Shown here: positions 1 to 7,789 of the stretch, piece after piece | Numbering within the stretch: the stretch's first letter is position 1 | Layout of the letters: each line of letters starts with the position of its first letter | Assembly (NCBI GenBank): GCA_964384625.1 | Contig: CAYLNH010000048.1 | Coordinates: forward strand, 1 to 33,617 | Direction of reading: 5' to 3' | From: CAYLNH01 sp964384625 | GTDB lineage: Bacteria > Verrucomicrobiota > Lentisphaeria > JABSQK01 | Length of the DNA: 33,617 nucleotides | Translations under genes and position numbers: made by a program | Notes under the pieces: generated by a model | Told to the model about the DNA's origin: nothing | Seen by the model: only the letters and a program-made list of their open reading frames with translations | Databases searched by the model: none

Positions 1-85
1 ACGCGACTCTTGAAAGTCTCTCAAAATGTGAAGTTATTTCCGCGCGGACCCTTGGTACCGGGGCGCGCGCCGCATTCACCGGAAT

Positions 86-128
86 CGCGGCGTGGCCGCG
101 GATGGCCGCGGGCACAAGCCCGCTCCTA
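86..128 (-). repeat. REP-like double hairpin overlapping the purQ stop
   Basis: On the minus strand the sequence starting at the purQ stop codon reads TAGGAGCGGGC, a TTGT loop, then GCCCGC (stem 108-113 with 118-123). It is followed by a second hairpin (CGCGGC 86-91, loop GTG, GCCGCG 95-100). GGCCGCGG is also directly repeated at 94-101 and 104-111. The TAGGAGCGGGCTTG consensus closely resembles repetitive extragenic palindromes known from Pseudomonas and other genomes. Only one copy is present here, so repetitiveness is inferred. It may act as a transcript-end structure for purQ; there is no U-run. Confidence 0.45.
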
Positions 129-932
129 CAACAGATTGGACTCGATGTAGTCGACCGCGTTCTGAAAGATTTTCAGGCCCAGTCCTTTCTCAGGGAGGAC
201 GGCGTTCAACTTCTGCCGGGTCCAGTGCGGGTGGTTGTACGGCGACATGTAGGCTTCAGGATGGGGCATCAGCCCGAAGACCCGGCCGGTCGGATCGCAG
301 ATGCCGGCGATGGCGTTGGTCGAGCCGTTCGGGTTATGCGGAAATTCATCGGTCGGCTCGCCGGAAATCGGGTCGGCATAGCGAACCGCCACCTGGTTGT
401 TGGCTTCAATGCGGTCCAGGACTTCCTGGTTGAGAGTGACGAACTTGCCCTCGCCATGACGGATCGGCAACGGCAGCAGATCGACGCCTCTGGTAAACAC
501 GCACGGCGATTCCGGGTTGCCCTTGAGCATGACCCAGTCGTCGCGAAAGACGCCCTGGTCGTTCTGGGCCAAGGCCGACTGCACGGCGAAATACTCCTGA
601 TCCAGCGCCGGCACCAGGCCCATGCGGGCCAGTGTCTGGAAGCCGTTGCAGATGCCGATGACGAGTTTGCCGTCGGCAATGAACTGTCGCAGTTCCGCCC
701 CCAGGTGGTGCTTGACGCGGCTGGCGAAAACGGTGCCGGCGCCGAGGTGGTCGCCGAAGGAGAAGCCGCCGATAAAGGCGAGCGCGTGATACTCATGCAG
801 CCGGTTCAGGTCCTGCTGCAGATCCGTCAAATGGATTTGATCGGCCTCAGCGCCGCAGGCTTCGAAGGCAACCGCGGTTTCGACTTCGCAGTTCAGGCCG
901 AGACCCGTAATAACAAGTGCTTTAGCGGTCAT
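126..932 (-). CDS. purQ: Phosphoribosylformylglycinamidine synthase, glutaminase subunit PurQ
   Basis: 268 residues. This is a class I glutamine amidotransferase that hydrolyses glutamine and passes ammonia to PurL for conversion of FGAR to FGAM in purine synthesis. The nucleophile lies in GICNGFQ (Cys95), with the catalytic His224 and Glu226 in LMPHPEA. The oxyanion-side glycine-rich segment FIGGFSFGDHLGAG is also present. Length fits the longer PurQ form (about 225-270 residues). It lies 132 bases downstream of purSL on the same strand, so co-transcription is likely, although the gap contains two small hairpins (967-982 and 987-1001). No clear Shine-Dalgarno sequence precedes the ATG. The stop codon TAG is the first three bases of a REP-like hairpin. 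The assignment is firm. Confidence 0.95.
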   Translation of the reverse strand: MTAKALVITGLGLNCEVETAVAFEACGAEADQIHLTDLQQDLNRLHEYHALAFIGGFSFGDHLGAGTVFASRVKHHLGAELRQFIADGKLVIGICNGFQTLARMGLVPALDQEYFAVQSALAQNDQGVFRDDWVMLKGNPESPCVFTRGVDLLPLPIRHGEGKFVTLNQEVLDRIEANNQVAVRYADPISGEPTDEFPHNPNGSTNAIAGICDPTGRVFGLMPHPEAYMSPYNHPHWTRQKLNAVLPEKGLGLKIFQNAVDYIESNLL

Positions 933-1064
933 ATTGATTGGCAGGGGTCAGGGTTGACATTTCACTGCTGCCGGTCGGCAGCCACAGGGCCTCTCTGGCC
1001 CGTCTCGGGGTTCAGTCGTCCGGTATCGCAGAACAACTCACTACTCACAATCTGCTTTCTACTC

Positions 1065-4028
1065 CTACTCGTAGGCCAGGCCGGATTTGAACGCCTGCAG
1101 CATATCGTCGACGGCCAGTTCGGCGACGACGGCATCGCCGCGCTTCAACGTCAGGCAGTTCTGTCTGACGGTTCTTCCGACGCAGGCGCAGGGCTGGCCG
1201 GCCATCATCGTCTCGAATTCCTCCCGCCGATCAACGGCCACGGTTACCACGAAACGCGAGTTCGATTCGCTGAAGAGCAGCGCCGCCAGATCCAGGCCGT
1301 CGGCGCCGGGGATTTCGGCGAGGTCGACGACCATGCCGAGCCGGCCGGCCAGACATTTGCGGGCGAAGGCAACGGCCAGGCCGCCCGCCGCCGGGGTATG
1401 GATGGAATGACAGATCTCCGCTGCCGTCGCCCTGGAGACGGCGTCGTACAGCGACAGCGCCTGCTTTGGATTCACCGTCGGCACCTTGTTGCCGATGGCG
1501 CCCAGCATGGCGTAGTACTCGCCGCCACCGAGTTCAGCGGCCGTTTCGCCAAGCACATAGACCAGATCCTTGACCCGCTTAACATCGAGCGTCACGGCCT
1601 TGCTGACATCGTCCATCCTGGCGATGGTCGAGAACAGCAGGGTCGGCGGGATCGAGATCTTCCGGCCGCCGCGGGTGCTGTCGTTCTTCATGCTGTCTTT
1701 GCCGGAGATGCAGGGGACATTGTAGGCGGTCGTCATATCGTACAACGCCTTGTTGGCGCGCACGAGCTGGGCCAGCTTGTATTGGCCGTCCGGGGTTTTC
1801 TCGCTCTCCACCGGATCGGGCCAGCAGAAGTTGTCGAGGCCGGCGATATGGCCGAGCCTGCCGCCGACGGCGATGGTCCGGCGCACGGCCAGATCGATCA
1901 CCGACGCAGCCATGTGATAGGTGTCGATATCCGAATATCGCGGCAGGATGGCGGCAGTGGTGATCACGCCTTCCCGGCTCAGCGGTTCGATCATGAAGAC
2001 GCAGGCGTCGGACTGCACATCGTTCTCGACGCCGACATAGGGTTTGACGACATTAAGTCCCTTGACCTCGTGGTCGTACCGGCGGGCCTTGCTCTCGTTG
2101 GAGCAGAGGTTGAGCCTGCCGAGGAGGTCCTTGATGGCGGCCGCCGGATCGTCGAGATCCGCCTCGGGTTCCTCGTGCTGCGGCGGCACCCAGTGGGCCT
2201 TCAGCGCCATCCGCGGGCAGCCTTCGTGGAAGAAATCGATATCCAGGTAGGCGATGGTCTTGCCGTTGTACCCCACATGGATCTTGCCGGAATCGTTGAA
2301 TTCCCCCATGACGGTGACTTCGACTTCGCGCCGTTCGGCGAGCGCCTTGAACTCCTCGATCTTGTCGGTGGGCACGGCGTAGGACATCCGTTCCTGCGCT
2401 TCCGACAGCAAGATCTCCCACGGCTGCAGACCGGCATATTTGAGGGGGGCCTTGCCGACATCGAGAAAGACGCCGCCGCACTCACTCGCCATCTCGCCGA
2501 CGCTGGAGGAAAGGCCGCCGGCGCCGTTGTCGGTAATGAAGCGGTACAACCCCTTGTCGCGGGCTTCCATGGTAAAATCGTAGAGTTTCTTCTGGGTGAT
2601 CGGGTCGCCGATCTGCACGGCCTGGACAGGGGAGTCGGTATGGAGTTCTTCACTGGAAAACGTTGCCCCGTGGATGCCGTCCTTGCCGATCCGGCCGCCG
2701 GCCATGACCACCAGGTCGCCGGTCTCGATGGACTTCTCGTAGCCCTTTCTGCCGTTGGCTGTTTTCGGCAGGGTCCCGACGGTGCCGCAGAAGACCAGCG
2801 GCTTGCCCAGGTAGCGTTCATCAAAGAACTCCCAGCCGTAGACGTAGGGAATGCCGCTCTGGTTGCCGCCTTCGATAACGCCGTCATGGACGCCGTCGCG
2901 GATGATCCGGGGGTGCAGCAGCCCTTCCGGCACGTCGGCCGGGTCGGTATAGGGCGAGGCCAGACAATAGCCCCAGACGTTGGCCAGCATATTGGCGCCC
3001 TGCCCCGTTCCCATCGGGTCGCGGTTGACGCCGACGATGCCGGTCATGGCGCCGCCGTAGGGATCGAGGGCGGACGGGCTGTTGTGGGTTTCCACCTTAT
3101 AGACCAGGTCGACCTTGTCGTTGAACGCGATGACGCCGGCGTTGTCTTTGAACACCGACAACAGCCAGTCCACGCGCCGGGCGATCTCCGCGGTACTCTT
3201 CTTGATACAGCTCTTGTAAAGACTGGTGATTGTCTCGGTCGTTGCCGTTTCGTCGTCGACATAGTCGATAACCGCGTCGAAGATCTTATGTTTACAGTGT
3301 TCGGACCAGGTCTGGGCCAGGGCTTCGAGTTCCACATCGGTGGGGGCCGGTCCCAGTCCCTGCTGTTGGCGATCCGGGTCGTTGCCGTGCTGCCGGAAGT
3401 AGGCCTGGATGGTCTTCATCTCCTCAAGACTCAACGCCAGGATCCCGGCTTCACTGATGCGGATCAGCTCGGCATCGGGCACTTCCAGATCGAAGGTTTT
3501 GACTTCGACCTCTTCCGTGGCGCTGAAGCGCGGGGTATTGGCCGGAATCCGGCCGGTCCGGCAGGCCTCGCGGTCATGAATGCGAATGCTGTTGATCAGC
3601 GGGTTGGCCAACAGGCTGACCGCGATCCGCCGCACCTGATCGGCGGCGAGGTCGGCGTCAATCAGATATTCGACGCTGCTGAAGACGTCTTCCTCGCCTT
3701 CGAGTCGCCGGCCGACCATATCGCGGATGATGGCCTTGGACGTCCGCCCGACGTTGTCGGTGACGCCCGGCAGGAAGCCGACCTCGATCAGCCAGTCGCA
3801 GTCGGCGTCGCACTGGTTCAGGCGATACTGCTGGATGACCGGATTGTTGATTTCGTCGGCGATCGCAGTGATCTGTTCGGGTTTGAGATCGGCGCTGATG
3901 GTATAGACATCGCGGGTCCGGACCGCGTCGAGGGAGAGTTCGAGAAATTGTGCGGCCCGGCTGCGAACCGAGTTGGCACGGGGGTCGGGGGACCCTGGTA
4001 ACGGCGAGATTTCCAGGCGGTAATCCAT
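1065..4028 (-). CDS. purL: Phosphoribosylformylglycinamidine synthase PurSL (PurS-PurL fusion)
   Basis: 987 residues. The synthetase subunit makes FGAM from FGAR, ATP and PurQ-derived ammonia. Residues 1 to about 90 and about 95 to 185 look like two successive PurS-like domains: the first has DPRANSVRSRA and RTRDVYTI, the second LPGVTDNVGRTS and LLANPLI. The PurL core follows, with TWSEHCKHK (His244) and glycine-rich ATP-site segments such as NGAGGLSSSVGEMASECGG. The C-terminal glutaminase domain of the long proteobacterial PurL is absent, and purQ next door supplies it. The ATG has GGAG about 7 bases upstream. A weak minus-strand promoter could be ATTCAA (4108-4113) and AAGATA (4087-4092), but its 15-base spacing is short. 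Family recognition is firm; the tandem PurS reading is by eye. Confidence 0.95.
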   Translation of the reverse strand: MDYRLEISPLPGSPDPRANSVRSRAAQFLELSLDAVRTRDVYTISADLKPEQITAIADEINNPVIQQYRLNQCDADCDWLIEVGFLPGVTDNVGRTSKAIIRDMVGRRLEGEEDVFSSVEYLIDADLAADQVRRIAVSLLANPLINSIRIHDREACRTGRIPANTPRFSATEEVEVKTFDLEVPDAELIRISEAGILALSLEEMKTIQAYFRQHGNDPDRQQQGLGPAPTDVELEALAQTWSEHCKHKIFDAVIDYVDDETATTETITSLYKSCIKKSTAEIARRVDWLLSVFKDNAGVIAFNDKVDLVYKVETHNSPSALDPYGGAMTGIVGVNRDPMGTGQGANMLANVWGYCLASPYTDPADVPEGLLHPRIIRDGVHDGVIEGGNQSGIPYVYGWEFFDERYLGKPLVFCGTVGTLPKTANGRKGYEKSIETGDLVVMAGGRIGKDGIHGATFSSEELHTDSPVQAVQIGDPITQKKLYDFTMEARDKGLYRFITDNGAGGLSSSVGEMASECGGVFLDVGKAPLKYAGLQPWEILLSEAQERMSYAVPTDKIEEFKALAERREVEVTVMGEFNDSGKIHVGYNGKTIAYLDIDFFHEGCPRMALKAHWVPPQHEEPEADLDDPAAAIKDLLGRLNLCSNESKARRYDHEVKGLNVVKPYVGVENDVQSDACVFMIEPLSREGVITTAAILPRYSDIDTYHMAASVIDLAVRRTIAVGGRLGHIAGLDNFCWPDPVESEKTPDGQYKLAQLVRANKALYDMTTAYNVPCISGKDSMKNDSTRGGRKISIPPTLLFSTIARMDDVSKAVTLDVKRVKDLVYVLGETAAELGGGEYYAMLGAIGNKVPTVNPKQALSLYDAVSRATAAEICHSIHTPAAGGLAVAFARKCLAGRLGMVVDLAEIPGADGLDLAALLFSESNSRFVVTVAVDRREEFETMMAGQPCACVGRTVRQNCLTLKRGDAVVAELAVDDMLQAFKSGLAYE

Positions 4029-4133
4029 GCTTGCTCCGTGGGCGTAAGACGGTGTTCAGAAGTCCGCACGGCGGACGGAAAGGGCTAAGATACCATGGCG
4101 CCCTCGGATTCAAATCGCTTTAGGCGAAAACGA

Positions 4134-4162
4134 TTGAAAATCCCCCGGTTCCATCATATAAT
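4134..4162 (+). promoter_or_regulatory. Sigma70-type promoter of the kinase-protease operon
   Basis: TTGAAA (4134-4139), a 17-base spacer and a perfect TATAAT (4157-4162). This is the best promoter match in the window. Transcription would begin near 4169, giving a leader of about 138 bases before the kinase start at 4307. The spacer contains CCGGTTCCA (4145-4153), which recurs in the leader hairpin downstream. Confidence 0.65.
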
Positions 4163-4238
4163 TAGGGGTACGGAGAGCCTTGGATTTCGCTTGGGTTCAA
4201 CCGATACGAGGTCTGATTGACAACCGCGGCGTAGGAGG

Positions 4239-4260
4239 CCGGTTCCAGGGTTGGAACCGG
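4239..4260 (+). promoter_or_regulatory. Perfect 9-bp palindrome in the kinase operon leader
   Basis: CCGGTTCCA (4239-4247), loop GGGT, TGGAACCGG (4252-4260). The 9-bp stem is perfect with a tetraloop and ends 46 bases before the kinase ATG. As DNA it is a two-fold symmetric site whose half-site also lies inside the promoter spacer (4145-4153). As RNA it is a stable leader hairpin. No U-run follows, so it is not an obvious terminator. Whether it works as operator or RNA structure cannot be decided from sequence. Confidence 0.4.
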
Positions 4261-4306
4261 GAACTGGGCGGGGACCAGAAGCCGCGCCAAGCTGGGAAGC
4301 AGGAGC

Positions 4307-7300
4307 ATGTCGGATTCAACACCCGAGGGCAGGAATGATAAGAAGCGCGTTCTCAAGAAGTTGGACGTGCAGATTCCATTGGGCGGGGAGGAGACAAGCA
4401 ATGACCCGCCGCCGGGCCCGCCGTTGACCACGCCGCCGCCCGCGGCTGAGAGCGCCCCGGCGCCGACCCCGAAGAACAATATCCCGCCGCCCAGCGATGC
4501 CGCCGTCGAGATTCCTCCCGGCCAGACCAACGTCCGCGAAATCAGCCAGGAAGAACTGGAGCGCCTGCCGGCAGACGTGCAGTTCAAACTGATCACCCAG
4601 AAGTCGGCGGCCTCCACGCACGGCGCCAGGGCGACGGCGGCGCCCCCGGCAACCCAGCCTGCCGCGGCCAAACCGGAACCCGCGGCGGCAACCCCCGAAC
4701 CGCCGTCCGCCAAACCGGAACCGGCGCCGGCAGCCCCCGAAGCGAAAGCAGCCCCCCCGCCGGCCGCGCCCGCGGCCGAGACCCCCAAACCGGCGGCAGC
4801 ACCCGACGCCGAGGCGCCGGCGGCAGCGCCGCCCCCGCCCGACAAGGAAGACCAGACCAAGGTCGATCCGAATCCGGAAGCCCCCGACCCCGACCTCGGC
4901 GACGACATCCCCCGCATGATCGCCGATCGCTATGAAGTCATGCGCGTTATCGGCCGCGGCGGCATGGGGGTCGTACTGTTAGCGCGCGACACCCGACTCC
5001 AACGCCACGTCGCCATCAAACGGTTGGTCTTCAAGTCGCAGAACATGAAGATCGTCCAGCGGCGATTCCTGCGGGAGGCCCAGACAATCGCGTCCCTCGG
5101 GCATGTGAACATTGTCAACGTCTACGATATCGGCCAGGACGACCAGGTCGGCTACATCACGATGGAATACGTCGCCGGCCCGGCCATCGAGAAGACGGAA
5201 GAACGTTTCGACCCGGCCATGCCGGTAAACCTGGATCAGTACATCAAGATCAAGGGACCGATGGACCCGGAGATGGCGAAGGAGATCATGGTCAAGCTGT
5301 GCAGCGCCATGGACTACGCCCATCGCCACGGCACCCTGCACCGCGACATCAAACCCTCCAACGTCATGCTCACCGAAGATATGGAGCCGAAACTGGCGGA
5401 CTTCGGCCTGGCCCGGCCGATCGACATCAGCAAGACCGAAGAGATTACCCTCGAAGGTACCATGCTGGGGACGCCGGAATACTCCGCACCGGAGCAGTGG
5501 GGGGACATCAAGGCGGTCAGCATCGCCGCCGACATCTATGCCCTGGGCGGCGTCTTCTGGTTCGTGCTCTCCGGCCGCATCCCGCGGTTTTTCCGCGAAT
5601 CCGATGTGCCGCAGCCCTACAGCCGGATCATCGCCAAGGCGCTGAGCCAGAAACCCAGCGACCGCTATGCCACCGCCAAGGAGTTCGCCAACGCCATCCG
5701 CAACGCCGGCGCCGACGAAGACGGGGCCGACGAGGCCGACGTCGACGCCGGCCAGGAAAGCCCATCGACTTCGGAACATACATCGGACGTCATCCCGGAC
5801 GGCTGGCAATGCCCGGAATGCGAACGTTACAGTCCGATGGGCGCGAACTTCTGCGTGCATTGCGGCGCCAGCGGCATGCAGACCTGCAAGCTCTGCGGCG
5901 CCGACATCAAGGTCGGCGTCCAGTTCTGCCCGAATTGCGGCGAGGACATTCAACTGGCGGAGGAATCCGCCAGTATCCTGCTCTCGGCGAAGAACCACGC
6001 CAGTTTCCTGGAGTTCGAGAAAGCCCTGGCCGTGATCAAGCCGCTGACCAAGAAGAATCAGGAAGCCAAGGACCTGGCCAAGGAATGGCATGAGATCGTC
6101 CTGCAGCGCCGCAACCTGGTGATGGAGTTGGACTCCGCGCTGCGCGTCTTCAACATCCCCAAGGCCGTCGACATGGCCAAGCAGTTGAAGGAACTGGTTC
6201 CGGAGGAATGCCTGTCGGAGAACCCCGACTTCGACACTGTGGTCAAGCATTCCGAGTTGATCACGGCCCTGCGCAAAATGCTGGTGGAATCCGCCACCCG
6301 TTCACACGAGGAACATAATCTCGAGAAATTCGCCAGCAGCATTACCGCGCTCAACCAGATTTTCGGCGAAGAGGTCTGCGGCGCGATCAACTCGCAGTTG
6401 ATGGATATCCTGGCGGCGCTGGACAAGATGCTCACTGAAGCCGGCCTGGCAACCGGCATGAACTGCCATTCCCGCGCCCTGGAGATTATCAATACCGTGC
6501 CGCCCTGGAAAGGCGGCGAACTCGGAGACCGCCGCGTGCGGCTCTTCAACACCTGTAAACAGCAGGTTGAGGAACGCGAACGCGCCATTGACGAGATCGA
6601 GGCCTCGATCCGGGACAAGGAATACTCGCGCGCGCTGAGTATGATCCGGAAGATGTCGAAATTCCGGTTGCCGGCGGACTACAGCGAGATGAACCCGGCC
6701 CAGGAGGACCTGACCGCGCATGAGCGCATTATGAAGATCGACAAGGTCCTGATCAATACGATTGACGACAACATCCACGACTGGATCAAACGCAACCAGT
6801 GGGACGACATCCGTAACTCCCTGTTGATCCTGAAGGAAGGCGAGTCCCGCAAATGGCGCGACCTGCTGGACCGGCTCAAGCGCGCCACCAACAAGGAGAT
6901 CGTCAACCGTTACAATACGGCCGCGGAACTGGAGCGCGCCGGCAAGATCTCCAAAGCGTCCCGCGCCTGGGATGACTTCATGTGCATCCCGCCGGAGCTG
7001 GCGCCGCCGCACCTGCTCCAGGAGGCGCATGAATTCGTCCAGCGGAAGCAGGCCTACACATTGACCCGCTCGAAATCAACGCTGCGCAACGGCACCCTGC
7101 TGCTGTTGGTCCCGTGGATCTGGGCCGCCGTCCAGATCTGGCTGCGCGGGCTGGCGCCCATTGTTACCGGCGAGGGCGACGGCGGGTTCGGCTCGCTGTT
7201 CCTGGCCGGTGTCCAACTCCTGCTGTTTGTCATCCTGGCGATCGTCGGACAAACCAAAGTGCTGACGCGCATGCAGGAGCGCGAGCACGCCTATCCGGCG

Positions 7301-7765
7301 CCGCCGCGGATGCTCTTTCTGGCAGTGCTGGCCTGCATTTCGCCGCTGGCGATGGTGATCTACCAGCCCTTCTATGATTTTGTCTACAGCGAAGGCCATG
7401 TCGGCGGCCTGCTGCACCCGTATCTGCTGGGCTTTGTGATCTTCTTCATTTTCGATCTCGCCCGCGGTTTTCACTGGCGTTTTCCGGCCTGCTTCGGGCT
7501 GACGATCTCCTGGTTTGTTGCCGGCCTGCTGCCTCTGGCGTTCTATTCGACGCGCGTGGAGATCGACGTGCGCGAGGCCCGCGGCATGTGGCTCTGGCCC
7601 TTGCTGGCCATTGTGCAGACAATCGTTTTCGCCGCGATCCAGATTGCCGATCATAAGCTCCGGCAACATCAGGGGTACACCGGGAAAGAAGGGTTGGCGC
7701 CGGCGCCGCCGGTCGACGATGCCGCCGACGAAGAGCCGGCGGCGGCCGCCGCCGACGATGCCTGA
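4307..7765 (+). CDS. Serine/threonine protein kinase with zinc ribbons, helical repeats and six membrane helices
   Basis: 1152 residues. Residues 1-200 are low-complexity Pro/Ala/Glu. Residues 209 to about 467 form a Hanks-type kinase with every key element: glycine loop GRGGMGVV, Lys238 in VAIK, catalytic Asp347 in HRDIKPSN, DFG at 365-367 and a TPEYSAPEQ activation segment. Two CxxC zinc ribbons follow (C502/C505/C516/C519 and C527/C530/C541/C544). A long helical region (about 550-920, solenoid-like) comes next, then six probable membrane helices (about 929-1115) and an acidic tail. The kinase should face the cytoplasm. GGGAAG lies 7 bases before the ATG; a closer AGGAG is also present. It is the first gene of a four-gene operon, and the next start is 24 bases away. 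Kinase activity is well supported; the substrate and signal are unknown. Confidence 0.92.
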   Translation: MSDSTPEGRNDKKRVLKKLDVQIPLGGEETSNDPPPGPPLTTPPPAAESAPAPTPKNNIPPPSDAAVEIPPGQTNVREISQEELERLPADVQFKLITQKSAASTHGARATAAPPATQPAAAKPEPAAATPEPPSAKPEPAPAAPEAKAAPPPAAPAAETPKPAAAPDAEAPAAAPPPPDKEDQTKVDPNPEAPDPDLGDDIPRMIADRYEVMRVIGRGGMGVVLLARDTRLQRHVAIKRLVFKSQNMKIVQRRFLREAQTIASLGHVNIVNVYDIGQDDQVGYITMEYVAGPAIEKTEERFDPAMPVNLDQYIKIKGPMDPEMAKEIMVKLCSAMDYAHRHGTLHRDIKPSNVMLTEDMEPKLADFGLARPIDISKTEEITLEGTMLGTPEYSAPEQWGDIKAVSIAADIYALGGVFWFVLSGRIPRFFRESDVPQPYSRIIAKALSQKPSDRYATAKEFANAIRNAGADEDGADEADVDAGQESPSTSEHTSDVIPDGWQCPECERYSPMGANFCVHCGASGMQTCKLCGADIKVGVQFCPNCGEDIQLAEESASILLSAKNHASFLEFEKALAVIKPLTKKNQEAKDLAKEWHEIVLQRRNLVMELDSALRVFNIPKAVDMAKQLKELVPEECLSENPDFDTVVKHSELITALRKMLVESATRSHEEHNLEKFASSITALNQIFGEEVCGAINSQLMDILAALDKMLTEAGLATGMNCHSRALEIINTVPPWKGGELGDRRVRLFNTCKQQVEERERAIDEIEASIRDKEYSRALSMIRKMSKFRLPADYSEMNPAQEDLTAHERIMKIDKVLINTIDDNIHDWIKRNQWDDIRNSLLILKEGESRKWRDLLDRLKRATNKEIVNRYNTAAELERAGKISKASRAWDDFMCIPPELAPPHLLQEAHEFVQRKQAYTLTRSKSTLRNGTLLLLVPWIWAAVQIWLRGLAPIVTGEGDGGFGSLFLAGVQLLLFVILAIVGQTKVLTRMQEREHAYPAPPRMLFLAVLACISPLAMVIYQPFYDFVYSEGHVGGLLHPYLLGFVIFFIFDLARGFHWRFPACFGLTISWFVAGLLPLAFYSTRVEIDVREARGMWLWPLLAIVQTIVFAAIQIADHKLRQHQGYTGKEGLAPAPPVDDAADEEPAAAAADDA

Positions 7766-7789
7766 CGTGATGTAGAGGAACACTGCCGC

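Noticed and set aside
1075..1095. GGATTTGAAC, like a minus-strand tRNA T arm
   Set aside because: It lies within the last codons of purSL and no tRNA fold can be built around it.
102..4001. A 1299-codon open frame on the plus strand opposite purQ and purSL
   Set aside because: It is antisense to two clearly conserved enzymes, has no recognisable domain, and arises from high GC at third codon positions.
4600..4860. Repetitive GCC/CCG-rich tract as a possible DNA repeat array
   Set aside because: It is the coding sequence of the low-complexity Pro/Ala/Glu linker of the kinase, with no regular repeat unit.
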